DNA of 64,000 nt from Thunnus maccoyii (taxonomy: Eukaryota > Chordata > Actinopteri > Scombriformes > Scombridae): positions 10,419,501 to 10,483,500 of the forward strand of contig NC_056539.1 of NCBI RefSeq assembly GCF_910596095.1. Direction: 5' to 3'. How positions within the stretch are numbered: the stretch's first letter is position 1; each line of letters starts with the position of its first letter. A program made the position numbers and the translations under genes. This document shows positions 11,019 to 24,284 of the stretch, piece after piece. The notes under the pieces were generated by a model that saw nothing but the letters and a program-made list of their open reading frames with translations, made no database searches and had not been told where the DNA came from.

Positions 11019-14000
11019 ATGGCTGTGGTGAGGTTCTACAGTAATGAAGGCGTGAAGGGGCGGGGCTTACAGCGGGCAGCCAAGCTCTACCCTGAGCTGT
11101 CAATCACAACTGAGCTGTGCTACAATGTGGAGCTGACAGGTGAGCGTGTAACAGCTTCAATGAACAAAGATGCCAATGCTGTGGACAGCAAAGTAAATGT
11201 TCAAATGCCTGACATATATGTTATGAAGCCTTCAGAGTTTTCTTTATTCCATTCATTCTGTTCCCTCTGTTCTTTCTTCCTGCTCTCTGCTACAGGCTGT
11301 GAAAGTCTGAGTACTGAACAGAAGGAGGTTCTCCTCTGGTTGTTTCGTCCACCACTGCAGGCAGAGCAGCTGTCCGAGAAGCCAAACCTCACAGAGGGTA
11401 GCGGGGAGAAACTGGTGGAGATCGGACCCAGGTACGACTGCACCCTTGCAGTCTGATAAATGACCTGCAACACATCCTGCGGATCTGCTTCTGTCCCATA
11501 AAGGGCTTAATGCTCTTTATTATCCTGAAGATATTTTAAAATTGATCAAACTGAGCGAGAGTTATAGTCAGATTCAGCATGTGTTGAAAATTTGAAATGG
11601 GTTGTTTGTCATTAACTAAACACTGGAACGAAATGTGCATGATTTCTGAAATGTGGGAAATGAACCGGCAATATAGTAAAGGTGGTAAAGGTGCAGTAGT
11701 TATATTTATAAAGGAGATGCACAGATCCTTATAGCTGCAAGATTAACAACAAAAGAGTCTGAATCTTCATTAGCAGCCCCTAGAAGCTACAGTGTCCATT
11801 ACTGACCAAAAGAAGCAAATTTCAGCATTATTTTAATGACTTTTGCACACAGAGAGCCTTATCATTAGTAGGAATAAAAATGTAAAGTTTGACATGATGT
11901 TGGTGCTTGGAGAAAGTTCATTAAGTGACCAAAGAGGGTTTGTCCTCTGCATATCAGATATTAATTAGCTGCAAATAGAGCCAAAAATGAGGATTTACAG
12001 ATATACAAAATCCAGTCTGAAGAATAGTCAAACTGGCATTCAAGTAATGGTCCATCTGTACAGATATATCAATACTTCCCATACTGTCAGTATTGGCATG
12101 TCTGCATGCTGTGCAGGGCATTTACAGTTATCTATGGCTGCTTATTGCAGCTCCCACAATGATGTTCACTGTTCACCCTAGAAGATAATATGGAGACATT
12201 TTATGATGATGACTGTGGGCAGAAATAATCTGCAATCTTATGAATTCCATCAGTCAAAAAATAACTATGGTATCATTTTATATAATTAATAACTTCAAGT
12301 AATAGGTTTAATTTATGTTGTCGCTGTTCTACCCTTCAGGTTGAACTTCTCCACTGCTTGGTCCACTAATGCTGTGTCCATCTGCCAGAGCTCCGGCCTC
12401 ACTAATGTCACCCGAGTCGAGCTGTCTCGCAGGTTTCTAATCAAGGTTTGCACATAGAGAAATAATTTTGTAGCGCACTGACTCATGATTGTTTTTCACT
12501 TTATGTCCCGCTTCTGATATGATCTGTCCCTCTCTCCTCCAGCCCAAGAACGAAGGGAGCGGGAACAAGCTCAACGGAGATTCAAAGAAGCTGATTGAGT
12601 GTCTTTATGACAGTATGACTGAGTGCATCTACCAACATCCCATCACCTCCTTCACTGTGGAGACCAAACCGCAGCCGGTGTTTGAGGTGGACATCTTGGG
12701 GAAGGGTCGCAAGGCCTTGGAGACTGCAAATGATGATCTGGGTAAGACTCCCTTTACCCTTTTTAGATTAATAGAGATTCTCTTTGCATATTTCGGCCCC
12801 TGCCTCTCTCAATCTTTTCTCTGACTTTTGTCACTTGTACAATAAGAGACTCAGTCTTTCATGTACTGTAACCTTTCTCTCTTTTCTTTATACCTCTTTT
12901 CAGTCTTGCTGCTATCTGTGAGTACATTATGTCTGCTGGTGGAGGTAATAATGTCACATGACGCATGACATTATTACTTAGCTGGTTAAAGTCACAGGAC
13001 GGCAATGATGCTGCTGATTATCTTGCACGTGCATGTGTGTGCTTGTGCCTTTTTTTTTTCTTAAAACACAGACAACTAGAAAAAAGCAGAATTTGCTGCT
13101 TAATTAAGAATTACTTTGTTAAACTTTTCACTTTCTACCACCCCAATGTACCAAAACTACAGTCCATTTCATTTGTATGCATGTGCGATGGCTATTCAGC
13201 AGCTGTGGTTATTCATGGACTGTCCCTCTCTTTATACAAACAGGTTTTAAACTGTTCACTGCGACAGAATGTGGTGTGCTGTGCGTGTTTATGTTCATGG
13301 TCTGCTTGTTCACTTCTGCCTAGCCTTATTAATATTCACAAGCTGCTCAAGTAGATGAAAATAATTTCAGCACATACTTTGCAGGCGCTCCCATACTCAA
13401 CTGCTGAATTGGGCATATAATTAAAACGGGCCTATCTGAAGTTTCCTGATGCCATAGCTGCTCAGTTTCCTCCCCTAGAGATTGATTTATTTTTCACTAT
13501 TTTTGCTTCCTCGGTTGAGTGAAACATGGTGGTTAATAGAAGGGAGACAAATTATTATAGGTGACATGACATCATATTAAAGCAGCACTTTAATCCTTTA
13601 TTATTTATCCGTAGATAAACCAATAAGGTGTAAAGTAGTTTTTGAATTTCTGTTCTCTTGAAGCATGCATGATCTTTGTGAGTGTTGTCTACGGTGCTTT
13701 TTAAAAGAACAGATTATACAAAAAATGTACGTGTGTGATGCAGTTTGTTTCCTTCCTGCGTTGTGGTTGTTTTTATGGTATTCAAGCGCTCATGTGTATG
13801 TTGTGATCGACGCAGGTCTGGCATTTGACTGTTGGGATCTGGACTACTACACATCAATGTTCCAGAGGATTAAAAGGAACCCCACCAGTGTGGAGTGTTT
13901 TGACCTGGCCCAGTCCAACAGGTGGGTTTGTCTGCCGTGAGCAGATTAGCAGAACAGTTTTTATGTAGTTGTCATGCCTGGCTGTTTTTTTCTTTTAATT

Positions 14001-17000
14001 CTCCAATGCTTTCCTTTTTACTCCGGTGTCCCAGTGAGCACAGTCGTCACTGGTTCTTCCGGGGGCGAATGGTGATCGACGGGCAGGAGCAGGAGGAGAC
14101 ACTTTTCAGCCTCATAATGGACACCCAGCGGCAAAGCAACCAGAACAACGTCATCAAGTTCTGCGACAACAGCAGGTAGCGGAGTGGAAACGGCAACCAC
14201 ACAAGCTGTGTGTGTCTGAATGTTTCACACTGACTCAGTGTGATGTGTGTTTGTGTGTCCAGTGGTATCAAAGGAATGGAGCTGGAGTGTGTTTACCCAA
14301 GAGATGCATCCCAGGCCAGTCCATATGAGACGCGGCACTCACTACGACACGTCATCTTCACCGCAGAGACACACAACTTTCCAACTGGTCAGAACACACA
14401 AAACAATTCTCATGTGCAACATAACTGTCCTTTTTCTTCATGTTTTCTCTTCCAAAAAATAATCTCCCATCACATCCAACCTGACCTCCAGGCGTAGCTC
14501 CGTTCAGTGGCGCCACCACAGGGACAGGAGGTCGCATCAGGGATGTGCAGAGTGCTGGACAGGGAGGCCACGTCATTGCCGGCACTGCAGGATACTGCTT
14601 CGGCAACCTGCACATACCAGGTCTGTAAAACGGTATGTTTTCTTCAATTTCAAACGCCCTTCATAGAAATAGTTTTTGGCATCAACATGTCTTTTCTCCA
14701 GGTTACGATCTCCCCTGGGAGTCTGAAGGAGAAGGCTGGGAGTATCCTTCCAGCTTCGCTCCTCCACTGCAGGTGGCCATCGAGGCCAGTGATGGTGCCT
14801 CAGACTACGGCAACAAGTTTGGAGAACCTGTTCTGTCAGGTAGGGAAGCCTACAGTAGATCTAGTGAAGTGTACCTAGAAACTGTAAGAAAGGGATGCAA
14901 CTAAAATATTGTCTACATTATTAATTAATCAATTGATTTATTATTTGATTAATGGATAGATCATAATTTACGATAATTTAGGATAAGAATAATGTCACAT
15001 TTTTTTCTGAAATAACCAGAGCTGATGTGTGATGTTAAGATGTTTCCATAGTCTGATTAGTTGCCAAAAGACAAAGTCAGAGAACATAAAACAGAAAGCA
15101 TTTGTGAAACTAAACAGGAAATGTTTGGTTTTCTACTTGTTAATAACTAAAACAACAATCAGTAACGATCATTTGTTATAATAGATTTCCTATCAGTCAA
15201 TAGGTTCATTGATTGATAATTGTTTCAGCACTGCCCTAACATTTGTACTAATTCCCTCCTCTAGGTTTTGCTCGTTCCTTCGGCATGCGGCTGGCTAACG
15301 GTGAGCGGCGAGAGTGGATTAAGCCGATCATGTTCAGCGGCGGTCTCGGGTCTATTGAAGATACACATATAAAGAAAGACCAGCCAGAGACCGGTAATGT
15401 TTTAACTTACTGTTTGAAATGAGTTTAATCAACACGGAAGATATATTTACACATATCGATCGATGACTCACAACATCCCTCTGCTCCTCTGCTGCACTTG
15501 TCAATCAGGAATGGAAGTGGTGAAGATCGGAGGGCCGGTGTACAGAATTGGCGTGGGAGGAGGAGCAGCCTCCTCTGTACAAGTACGGCCGTTAAATCAC
15601 ACTGAGAATAGCAGTGACCCCAATATGTGCAGAAATGTCAGAGTGTTTGAAAACATTTTGGCTTGCAGGTCCAGGGGGACAACTCCAGCGACAGGGATCT
15701 GGGTGCAGTGCAGAGAGGAGATGCTGAGATGGAGCAGAAGATGAATCGCGCTCTGAGGGCGTGCCTGGAAAGAAGTGGCGGGAACCCAATCTGCAGTATA
15801 CATGATCAGGGAGCTGGAGGAAACGGTACGAAACATAAGCTTTATTTCAGGAGTTACTACATGTAAAGCTTAGATGATGAGACAAAAGCATTGAATCATG
15901 TTTTCTTCTGCAGGTAATGTTCTTAAGGAGCTCAGTGAGCCAGCAGGTGCCGTAATCTACTGCAGCAGATTCAAGGTGATCAGCACATGAGTACAGCTAC
16001 ACTTACAAAGACACAAGTAACGTTTTCTGCCTGAAAACCATTTCATCCGGTTTCATGTGTATAAGAATAACACCCCTTTGATTCTGCTATTTCTCATTTT
16101 ATTTCACTCTTTCCTGCGTCTTTGTTGTAGAAAGGTGACCCCACGTTGAGCGTGCTGGAGCTGTGGGGGGCAGAGTACCAGGAGAGTAACGCCCTGCTGC
16201 TCCGCCCATCAGACAGGTCTTTCCTGGAGAGAGTGTGTCAAAGGGAGAAGTGTCCCGTTGACTTTGTGGGAAACATCACAGGAGACGGCAAGGTGCGTTT
16301 TCAGCTGGGATCAAGTCAATAAATGCACATCCACTCTCCTAATCAATCTGCTGTAATGAAGTCATGGGTCATAAGGCTGTACAACAAATAGATTCCAGAT
16401 TAGTGTCATTGGGTTTACTTGAATCTCGTCTCTCCCACAGATTGTGCTGGTGGATGATGAGGGAGACAGCGGTGATCAGGCCAGCAGGGGATGCTGTCCT
16501 GTAGACCTGCAGCTAGAGTGGGTTCTGGGGAAGATGCCGCAGAAGGAGTTTAAGATGGAGCGGCTGACCCCGACCCATCAGCCACTGGCTCTTCCTGCTG
16601 CGCTGACAGTCAAAGAGGCCCTGGACAGAGTTTTACGTTTGCCTGCTGTGGCGTCTAAACGCTACCTGACCAACAAGGTCTGTGTTTTATCTTTGCATGT
16701 AAATCTTTGTTGTATACCATCTCTGTATTTAGAAGCGATTGTGCAGACACTTTGTGACTCTCCATGCCTTCGCTCCCTCACTCCCATCAGGTGGACCGGT
16801 CTGTGACTGGGTTGGTAGCCCAGCAACAGTGCGTCGGCCCTCTTCACACCCCATTGGCGGACGTGGCTGTTGTTGCTCTGTCACCGTTCAGCCTAGAGGG
16901 AGCAGCGACGGCCATCGGAGAGCAGCCAATTAAAGGCCTGGTCTGTCCTGCAGCGGGGGCTCGCATGGCTGTGGGAGAAGCTCTGACCAATCTGGTATTT

Positions 17001-20000
17001 GCCAGAGTCACAGCTCTGAAGGTGAGCGGATGATGAAGGAGGATGAAGAGGGGGGGGAGTAACTCCCACAAAATAATTGATGGCACAAAATCAAAATGGA
17101 TGATGATGGTCCCTTTCTATTGATACTGCACTTGTTTGTCCAAATAATCTCAGAAATAGTAAACATTTCAGATGATTTGTTTTACCCTTTAAAATAAATA
17201 TCCAGGCTATTGCTAACAGTCCTGGCTGTGTGTTTCAGGATGTGAAGTGTAGTGGTAACTGGATGTGGGCTGCCAAGCTGCCGGGTGAGGGAGCATGTCT
17301 GTGGGAGGCCTGCAAAGCCATGTGTAAGGTCATGGGTCAGCTGGGAGTGGCCATCGATGGGGGCAAGGACTCTCTAAGTATGGCCGCTAGAGTGGGGAAA
17401 GAGACGGTCAAAGCTCCAGGTACTCTCACTGTGTGTGTGTGTGTGCGTGTGTGTGTGTGCGTGTGTGCACTTAAGCTTTAACTCTGCTTCTGTTTTAGGG
17501 GCTCTGGTTATCTCTGCATATGTTGTTTGTCCTGACATCACTGCCACCGTGACGCCTGACCTCGAAGATCCAGATGGCAAAGGTATTACACACACACACA
17601 CATAATCAATAAAGAACATGTGTCTGATTGTCTGTGATTCATAGTTTTGAATAATTAATAATGGCAGAAATACACCACCAGAGAATTTGAAATATCGTCA
17701 TGGTCCACTGCGTTTTTTTAAATCCACCTCTCACACAGACTACACACACTTTCTTTCCCTAACACACACACATACAGCAACAGACGGACTGCTTCTGACC
17801 CTTTGTCCTCTGTCTGCAGGCGTGTTGTTGTGGGTTCCTCTGAGTCCAGGCCATCATCGTCTCGGAGGCTCAGCCCTGGCTCAGTGCTACAGTCAGCTGG
17901 GAGATTGCTCTCCTGACCTGGACCAGCCTCAACTATTGACTGCCTGCTTCAACGCCACACAGACACTCATACACGGTCAGATTACACTTGAAGGCAAAGT
18001 ACTTCCTGCCACAGAAGGAAAAAAAAGTTTAGGATTGTTTACTGTGATTCAGTCTGCATGCAAACTTTTCTTTTTAACTTTATATCGATCATCCATTCGT
18101 TTGTAATCCTCTCATTGTAAACACAGCCTTTTACTGTGATGACACAGCCACCTAGTGGTTTTGTTGTGAATATATTTTTTGCGTTTGCTGAGTAACAAAA
18201 ATAACTTCAAATAGTACCTTTTTTTTTTTTTAAAGAATTGTTATACTTAAAGTTGGTGAATCAGTTCAAATTGGATATTAGAATTTAAAGTAGATTATAA
18301 AGAAATTTTGCTTGATGTGTGTGGAAAGAGAGGAGAGTGGCATTAGGATATTTTTTTCTGTTTTCTCAGATCATCTGCTGAGTGCAGGACATGACATCAG
18401 CGATGGAGGTCTCATTTCCTGCCTGCTAGAGATGGCGTTTGCTGGAAACCGTGGGATTGATGTGGAGTTGTCATCTCAAGGAGCTGGAGGTTAGTGAGCT
18501 GATGCATCACTTGGTTTGATTTACTTGTAATTGACACGTAAAAGCCATAAACTGTGTAGCTTAGGAGTACAAACTTACGCAGTGTTTTTGCTGCCTCTGT
18601 TGTCTACGCAGTCATGGAGCTGTTGTTCAGCGAGGAGCTGGGTTTGGTTCTGGAGGTATCCGAGTCTGATGTAGAAACAGTGTGTCAGAGATACAGCGAT
18701 GCAGGCGTGCTGTGCCATCGTATCGGCAGAACGTGCGGCTTCGGACCAGAGGCTACAGTGAGACATCGACTTCAGCGTGAACTGTATCTTAAGAGTTTTA
18801 ATTTCATCTGTGATATCATTGTTTTCCATTTCGCTCGCTTGTCTTTAAGGTCAGTGTTCAAGTGGACGGACAGGAAGTACTAAGAGAACCGCTGCCTAAA
18901 CTCAGAGCATTATGGGAGGACACCAGTTTCCAGCTGGAGCGCCTGCAGGCCAATGAGCTCTGTGTTAAACAGGAGGAGGAAGGGTTAGCCAGGAGGACAC
19001 AGCCCTACTTCAAACTGACCTTTGACCCCTCTGACATGCCCAGCATCAGGCAGCTCAGTAAGACTAAACGTACTCTAAGACTTAAGTGGATTCTAGAGCT
19101 GCAAGTTAGTCAGTCATGTTTTGATTAATTACTTTAAATGTTAAGTTTACAATTCAGTATACAAATACTTGAAACGTTAATTTGATGAATGTATTAAATG
19201 TTTATCAGTTATCAAAATTGCCCTTGAATTATTTTCAGTTAGTTGCAAATCTGTGATTTGTGTTTTTCTTCCAGCTGCAGGGCAGCCTCGTGTAGCTGTG
19301 GTCAGAGAGGAGGGCAGTAACGGAGACCGAGAGATGTCTGTGTCTCTGTTTATGGCGGGCTTTGAGGTATATAATCAGAGCTTTATTAACTGGATATATG
19401 TTGACCTAAGCTATGTTGTTGATGTGCATGATTCCAGTCTATATCTGTTTGTAGGTGTGGGATGTCACCATGCAGGACCTGTGCTCTGGTTCTTTAACCC
19501 TGGAGCCTTTCAAAGCAGTTGTGTTTGTCGGAGGATTCAGCTACGCAGACGTGCTGGGATCAGCTAAAGGCATATAAACACACACACACACACATACAAA
19601 CTCAAAGTCCACTTGGAGATACATATTCTTCTTATGTAACACCATTTGTCTTTCATAAAAGGTTGGGCTGCTACTGTTGCTTATAACCCCAAGGCCAAGG
19701 CTGAATTTGATCGCTTCCGGCAGCGGGACAACACACTGAGTCTGGGTGTGTGCAATGGCTGCCAGCTGCTCGCCCTGCTGGGCTGGGTGGGAGAGGGCCA
19801 GGACGGAGGAGGTAAGAGGAGAAGCAGAGAAGACGAAAGAGAAAAGTGCTTATAATACTTCTACTACTACTACTACTACTATTAATAATAAGAATAAAAG
19901 GGAAAATAAATATGTAAATGATCACAGACAGGACCTTTTGCAGTGATTAGTGATTTTAAAATCCGTCATAATTTTGCTGTTATTTTTTCCCTATTTTTCT

Positions 20001-20758
20001 CCCAGCATCTGAAGTGGTGCTGACCCACAATAAGTCTGGCAGGTTTGAGTCACGATTTGTCAGCGTTGGGATCCAGGCGTCCCCATCCGTCTGGCTCCAA
20101 GGCATGGAGGGCTCAGCTCTTGGAGTCTGGGTTGCACATGGCGAAGGTACAGTCAAAATCAAGGCAAAACTGTTGTAGAGTCGGTCATGTTATAGTGTAA
20201 CAAATGTTAGACTAACTGATGTCTGTAGTTGTTTGGCACCAGTACTGCTGATAACCATCAGATTTGAACAATAACCTGAGTGGCTGTAAATTAATGCTTT
20301 GAATAATAATTGAGCACAAAAAAGTAACTCTATGTGAAACTTGCACAACCACGACTCATCCTGCTGATTCTTATGTCACAGATCAGTATGTTCTGTAATC
20401 GACAGCTGTGTTTCATATTGATTTTTCCCCTAACTGCTTTCCTTCAGGTCTGATGCAGTTCCGTAGCTCGCAGGCCCAGGACCAGATTATTTCTGGTGGG
20501 CTCGCCCCCCTCCGTTACCTTGACGATCAGGGTCATCCCACTGAAGAGTACCCTCTCAACCCTAATGGTTCCCCGCAGGGCATAGCGGGGCTCTGCTCCA
20601 AGGATGGCAGACACCTGGCCATGATGCCCCACCCGGAGCGCTGCACCCTGGGCTGGCAGTGGCCCTGGGCCCCGAGGGACTTCAGACCTTCTCTCACTCC
20701 CTCACCCTGGCTCCACATGTTCAAGAATGCAGCTGCCTGGTGCAGCAACACAAACTGA
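11019..20758 (+). CDS. pfas: phosphoribosylformylglycinamidine synthase (FGAMS)
   Basis: PFAS converts FGAR, glutamine and ATP to FGAM, the fourth step of purine synthesis, in the cytosol (purinosome). Exons: 11019-11139, 11296-11431, 12340-12445, 12543-12741, 13816-13921, 14035-14175, 14263-14387, 14492-14620, 14702-14839, 15265-15393, 15509-15582, 15669-15825, 15914-15975, 16131-16292, 16441-16677, 16791-17021, 17239-17419, 17499-17582, 17820-17975, 18370-18489, 18612-18757, 18850-19057, 19275-19366, 19455-19569, 19662-19811, 20006-20146, 20448-20758. They join in phase to 1318 residues (human 1338). The order is N-terminal PurS-like domain, two AIRS-type synthetase halves (FSGATTGTGGRIRD, CSIHDQGAGGN, DGGKDSLSMAAR, GHDISDGG), then a class-I glutamine amidotransferase with nucleophile motif GVCNGCQLL and the His/Glu motif MMPHPERC. 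Intron 24 uses a GC donor. No defects seen. Confidence 0.98.
14920..15240. repeat. decayed hAT-MITE-like repeat in pfas intron
   Basis: This AT-rich block carries repeated 'attaatcaattgattt' and ends in 'attgtttcagcactgcc', resembling the much clearer 'ttgcagctct' end of the element at 31642-31956. A similar worn trace lies at about 19095-19255. Homology is by eye and weak. Confidence 0.35.
19570..19661 (+). other. GC-AG intron in pfas
   Basis: The exon must end at ...GCTAAAG (19569) to join with GT TGG in the next exon and give the conserved residues LGSAKGWAA. The intron then begins gcatat and ends aaaag. No GT donor is available nearby that keeps the conserved sequence. GC-AG introns are a known minor class of U2-type introns. 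Confidence 0.85.
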
Positions 20759-21127
20759 TAATACTGTTTACATGTTTCTGGTGCTGTCAAACAAGTATCG
20801 CTGTATTTGTTGTTGTGTGTTTGTCAGAACGTTACATAATCCTCTAATACACCTTTTTACTCACTATGGTACTTGTACTTGGTCAGTTTGCATTGTTACT
20901 GATGCCTGCGATACTTTATGTCTTTGAGACTTTGTGAATTAACTTTATATACATTCCATTGGTTTCAATCTGGCAATCACGGTTTATTTTACAGAACTAT
21001 TGTGCACCAATCAGATGTGCTGACATCAGTGTTGCCTTAAAAATACCAAATCCTGATTTGTTCTCTATGTATCACTTGTTGAATGATTTGTTTGAGTCCT
21101 GCTGAAACTTTGGAAACTGAACTTGCT

Positions 21128-21133
21128 AATAAA
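21128..21133 (+). terminator. pfas polyadenylation signal
   Basis: AATAAA lies 370 bases after the pfas stop codon. It is only about 80 bases from the opposing signal of the RNF170-like gene at 21212-21217, so the two 3' ends nearly meet. Confidence 0.7.
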
Positions 21134-21211
21134 TGAAATAATACAAGATTTAAGAAGCATGTGTAGTGTGTTTCAGGATGAAGAAAAGCCACATATTAAA
21201 GCTAATAAATA

Positions 21212-21217
21212 TTTATT
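21212..21217 (-). terminator. RNF170-like gene polyadenylation signal
   Basis: TTTATT on the + strand is AATAAA on the - strand, about 530 bases after the RNF170-like stop at 21744. The spacing is compatible with a compact convergent 3' UTR pair with pfas. Confidence 0.55.
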
Positions 21218-21743
21218 TTACACATAAAAACATTAATTCATACAATATCAAGTATTTACATAGATGGTAATATTACAGTACTGACATGACTCAGTTGCAG
21301 AGTTGCTGCCCAGAGTAGAAGTGACACTAAAGAAATTTCATAAAAATTGTGATGGAAGGGATGACAAGATTTTTAAATTGGTATAGTTTCCTCCATATCA
21401 ATGTGCACTGAAGATATTGCCTATTTAATATGGATTAAAAAGCTACCAGCTTAACGCTTCAGAACTCAACCAAAGGAATGAGCATCTATAACCACAGTTG
21501 TACCAGTAGACTGCACAACATCGTATTTTAGATATCCCTCTTACATGGGCTCTGTAAACACTCGACACACAGGCCTGGAGTCCACAGTCTGAGAGGCTCA
21601 GACACTAACATATCCACTGTTACATGCTGTGCTGTTGTCAATATTCTTGCATCCACTAATCCAACTAGCTAAAGCCAGAAGGAAGAAATCCAATAAAAGT
21701 CGATGTCAAACAGCTCGTACTGACACTTTCCAGCAGTAGCTAT

Positions 21744-24228
21744 CTACAGTGAATCCCCCATTACTCCTTGTGAGGTTGCAGCATTTGCAGAGTGTCCTCT
21801 CTCTGGCGCCATTTGCTGGTTGATATTGATAACACAGATAAGGAGCAGAATGACCACCACCAAGTCATCCAAGACCCCCAGCAGTCCGCAGAGGGAGGGA
21901 TCTGTTTCTATGGGACTTGATGATGAGGAGACGGGGTCCAGAGAAGGGGAAGAGATGGACACCACAGTCCCCACGCAGCACAGCGCCACCCTGAAGAAAA
22001 ACAGCCACACAAGCCCTCCCATCGTGCCCAGGCCACGTGCCAGTAACTGCAGGAGAAGGGGCGCATCACACAGGTAGTCTGTTATCTGGAGGGGTCAGTA
22101 TATAGAGGAGAGGACAGGTCAGAGAGTGAAAACATGCCAAACTCTTTTATACACAACTTTAAGATATGGAAATAGTGTTTTATATTTGTGTCAGTCTCTA
22201 AAACTCAACTATAAAACTATTTAAAGGATTTGAGGTAATTCAAGGACACATTTTTGTATTTCAAAGGCTAAGAAATGCTCATCTGAGGCATCTAAGGTAG
22301 AGCAACTATGTGTGCCAGCTGGGTGTGTTAACCAGACACCTCTGTTGGCAGTTGTATGGAACAATAAATCCTTGAGGTTATATAAGAGGTATTCTTGTTA
22401 CTAAAGCTATTATGAGAAGGAATAGTGGAGGAATTCTCATCTTTCCCATGATCTAATCTGGTGTTATATTCAGGGCTGTAAAAGAAATTGTATCCCCCGA
22501 TACCTTTACACAACAAGACACAGGTAAAAGGTGGCGAACAAGGAAAATTAACTGTTGAAAGCCCTGAAGAAAAGTTTCTCGTTAGAAAATACTTTCATTT
22601 AAGACTGAGAAATGTTTGTTTGAAGGATGTGTTTGCTGTTTTGGTGCACTGGTGTTTTGTCTGAAAGTAAGAGCACTGACCCGTCGAGGGGCTCCAGAAT
22701 AACGTTTGTTGTAGTCTGTGATTTCCCCAAGAACTTCCTTTGACTGTCGGTCTGTTCGACTCTCATTAAACAGATGGCACAGAACACTGACCTGAAAAGA
22801 CCCAAGCATTTTATTCCATGTACACACAGGTTTGTGTCTGTCTCGCTCTGTTTACATTCAGTTTATTAAATCATCATTCATACTCTACCTTCTGTCTACA
22901 GAGAGGGCAGCTGATAGCGTCCAACCATGACCCGTGTCTCCAGTAGGTGATCAAACAGGGAGCTGCAGAACCAAACACATGAATTAACACCTTTTCTACA
23001 AGCATTATATAATACTTGTGTTGCCATAAAATATTTACATTATAGAAAAATTGCAATAACACTCAGCATGCAATAAAGATACAGTATTACATCATTGTTA
23101 ATGACAGAGACAGAGGTTATTGGCTGGTCAAGGGTTGAAGAGGCTCTGAGTTGGAAAGGCAAGGGTAAGACACAGGTACCTAGAGCAGGTGCAGTGGGAA
23201 CTGTGTTAGGTGACTTAAGTTAACCTAAAGGTGAAGGAAAGTGTATACTGGAATAGACATAGTTTTGTAATCTGTGACAGATAATACCAAGGTTAAACAG
23301 ATGTGCATCTGTGCCATTAACATGTAACCTGTATGTTAGAGACATGGCTGTCCAAATACTGCAAAAAAAAAGAGTTTTCTTCTCAAAAGACCCTCTCTCT
23401 GGTTTCAGTTCATTCAGAATCAAAATTTTGACAGACTCAGATTGCTGAACTGGCTTCCACTCCCCACTAGAACTGACATTAAGGTTTTCTTGCTTGTCTA
23501 TAAGCACTGAATACCATCATTCCACAATATATTTTAGATCTATTTAAAAGCCATGAGCCACCAAGGCTTCTCAGGTCTTTCTTGCTGTATATTGTCAATT
23601 ATAAATCTGGTGAAGCTAACTTAAGTTGTTGAGTTGCTGGTTACTTTAACAGCTTCAAGGCATGCTTTTACAAACTTGTCTTTTTTCTATTTCATTCAGG
23701 TAAAAATGATTTAATCTTAGCTTAGTTTGTGTGAGTTTCATATAGTTTAACAGCAACATCGACTATCCAAAAAAGTTTTACCCTTTTGAAACTTTGGAAA
23801 TACAATAATTATTATTGACTATACAACAGGAGCAGATGTATTTCTGTGAGTTTGAAAGTAAAGTGAACAGCTAATTGATTGTATTGGGTTTTAAAGACTA
23901 GCTACACTGTGTCTTATTTAACCGCCCACCTTTGAGAAGAATCATTTTTGTAAGCTGTGGGGTGAGAGGCAGAGTTGGGAAACCATGGCAACAATTAATT
24001 CTTTGAAAGCCGAACAGACAGGCCTGAAGGCCTGAGACATGCGGCTCCATCACACTGATGATACGCTGATCCGCCAATGAATGAAATCAACAGATATAAA
24101 GGCATGCTGTAACAGGTGAGCAAGTGTGAGAATGAATAAAATTGAATGAATCCAAGCTCACAGGTGATGGAATGAACAGGTGTATGAATGAAACAACAAA
24201 TCTAGTCTGTCTGATCCAGGCATGTGGT

Positions 24229-24284
<56 letters not shown>

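Noticed and set aside
24233-24276. Regular repeats as a CRISPR-like array
   Set aside because: Simple GT microsatellite in a vertebrate genome, with no spacer structure.
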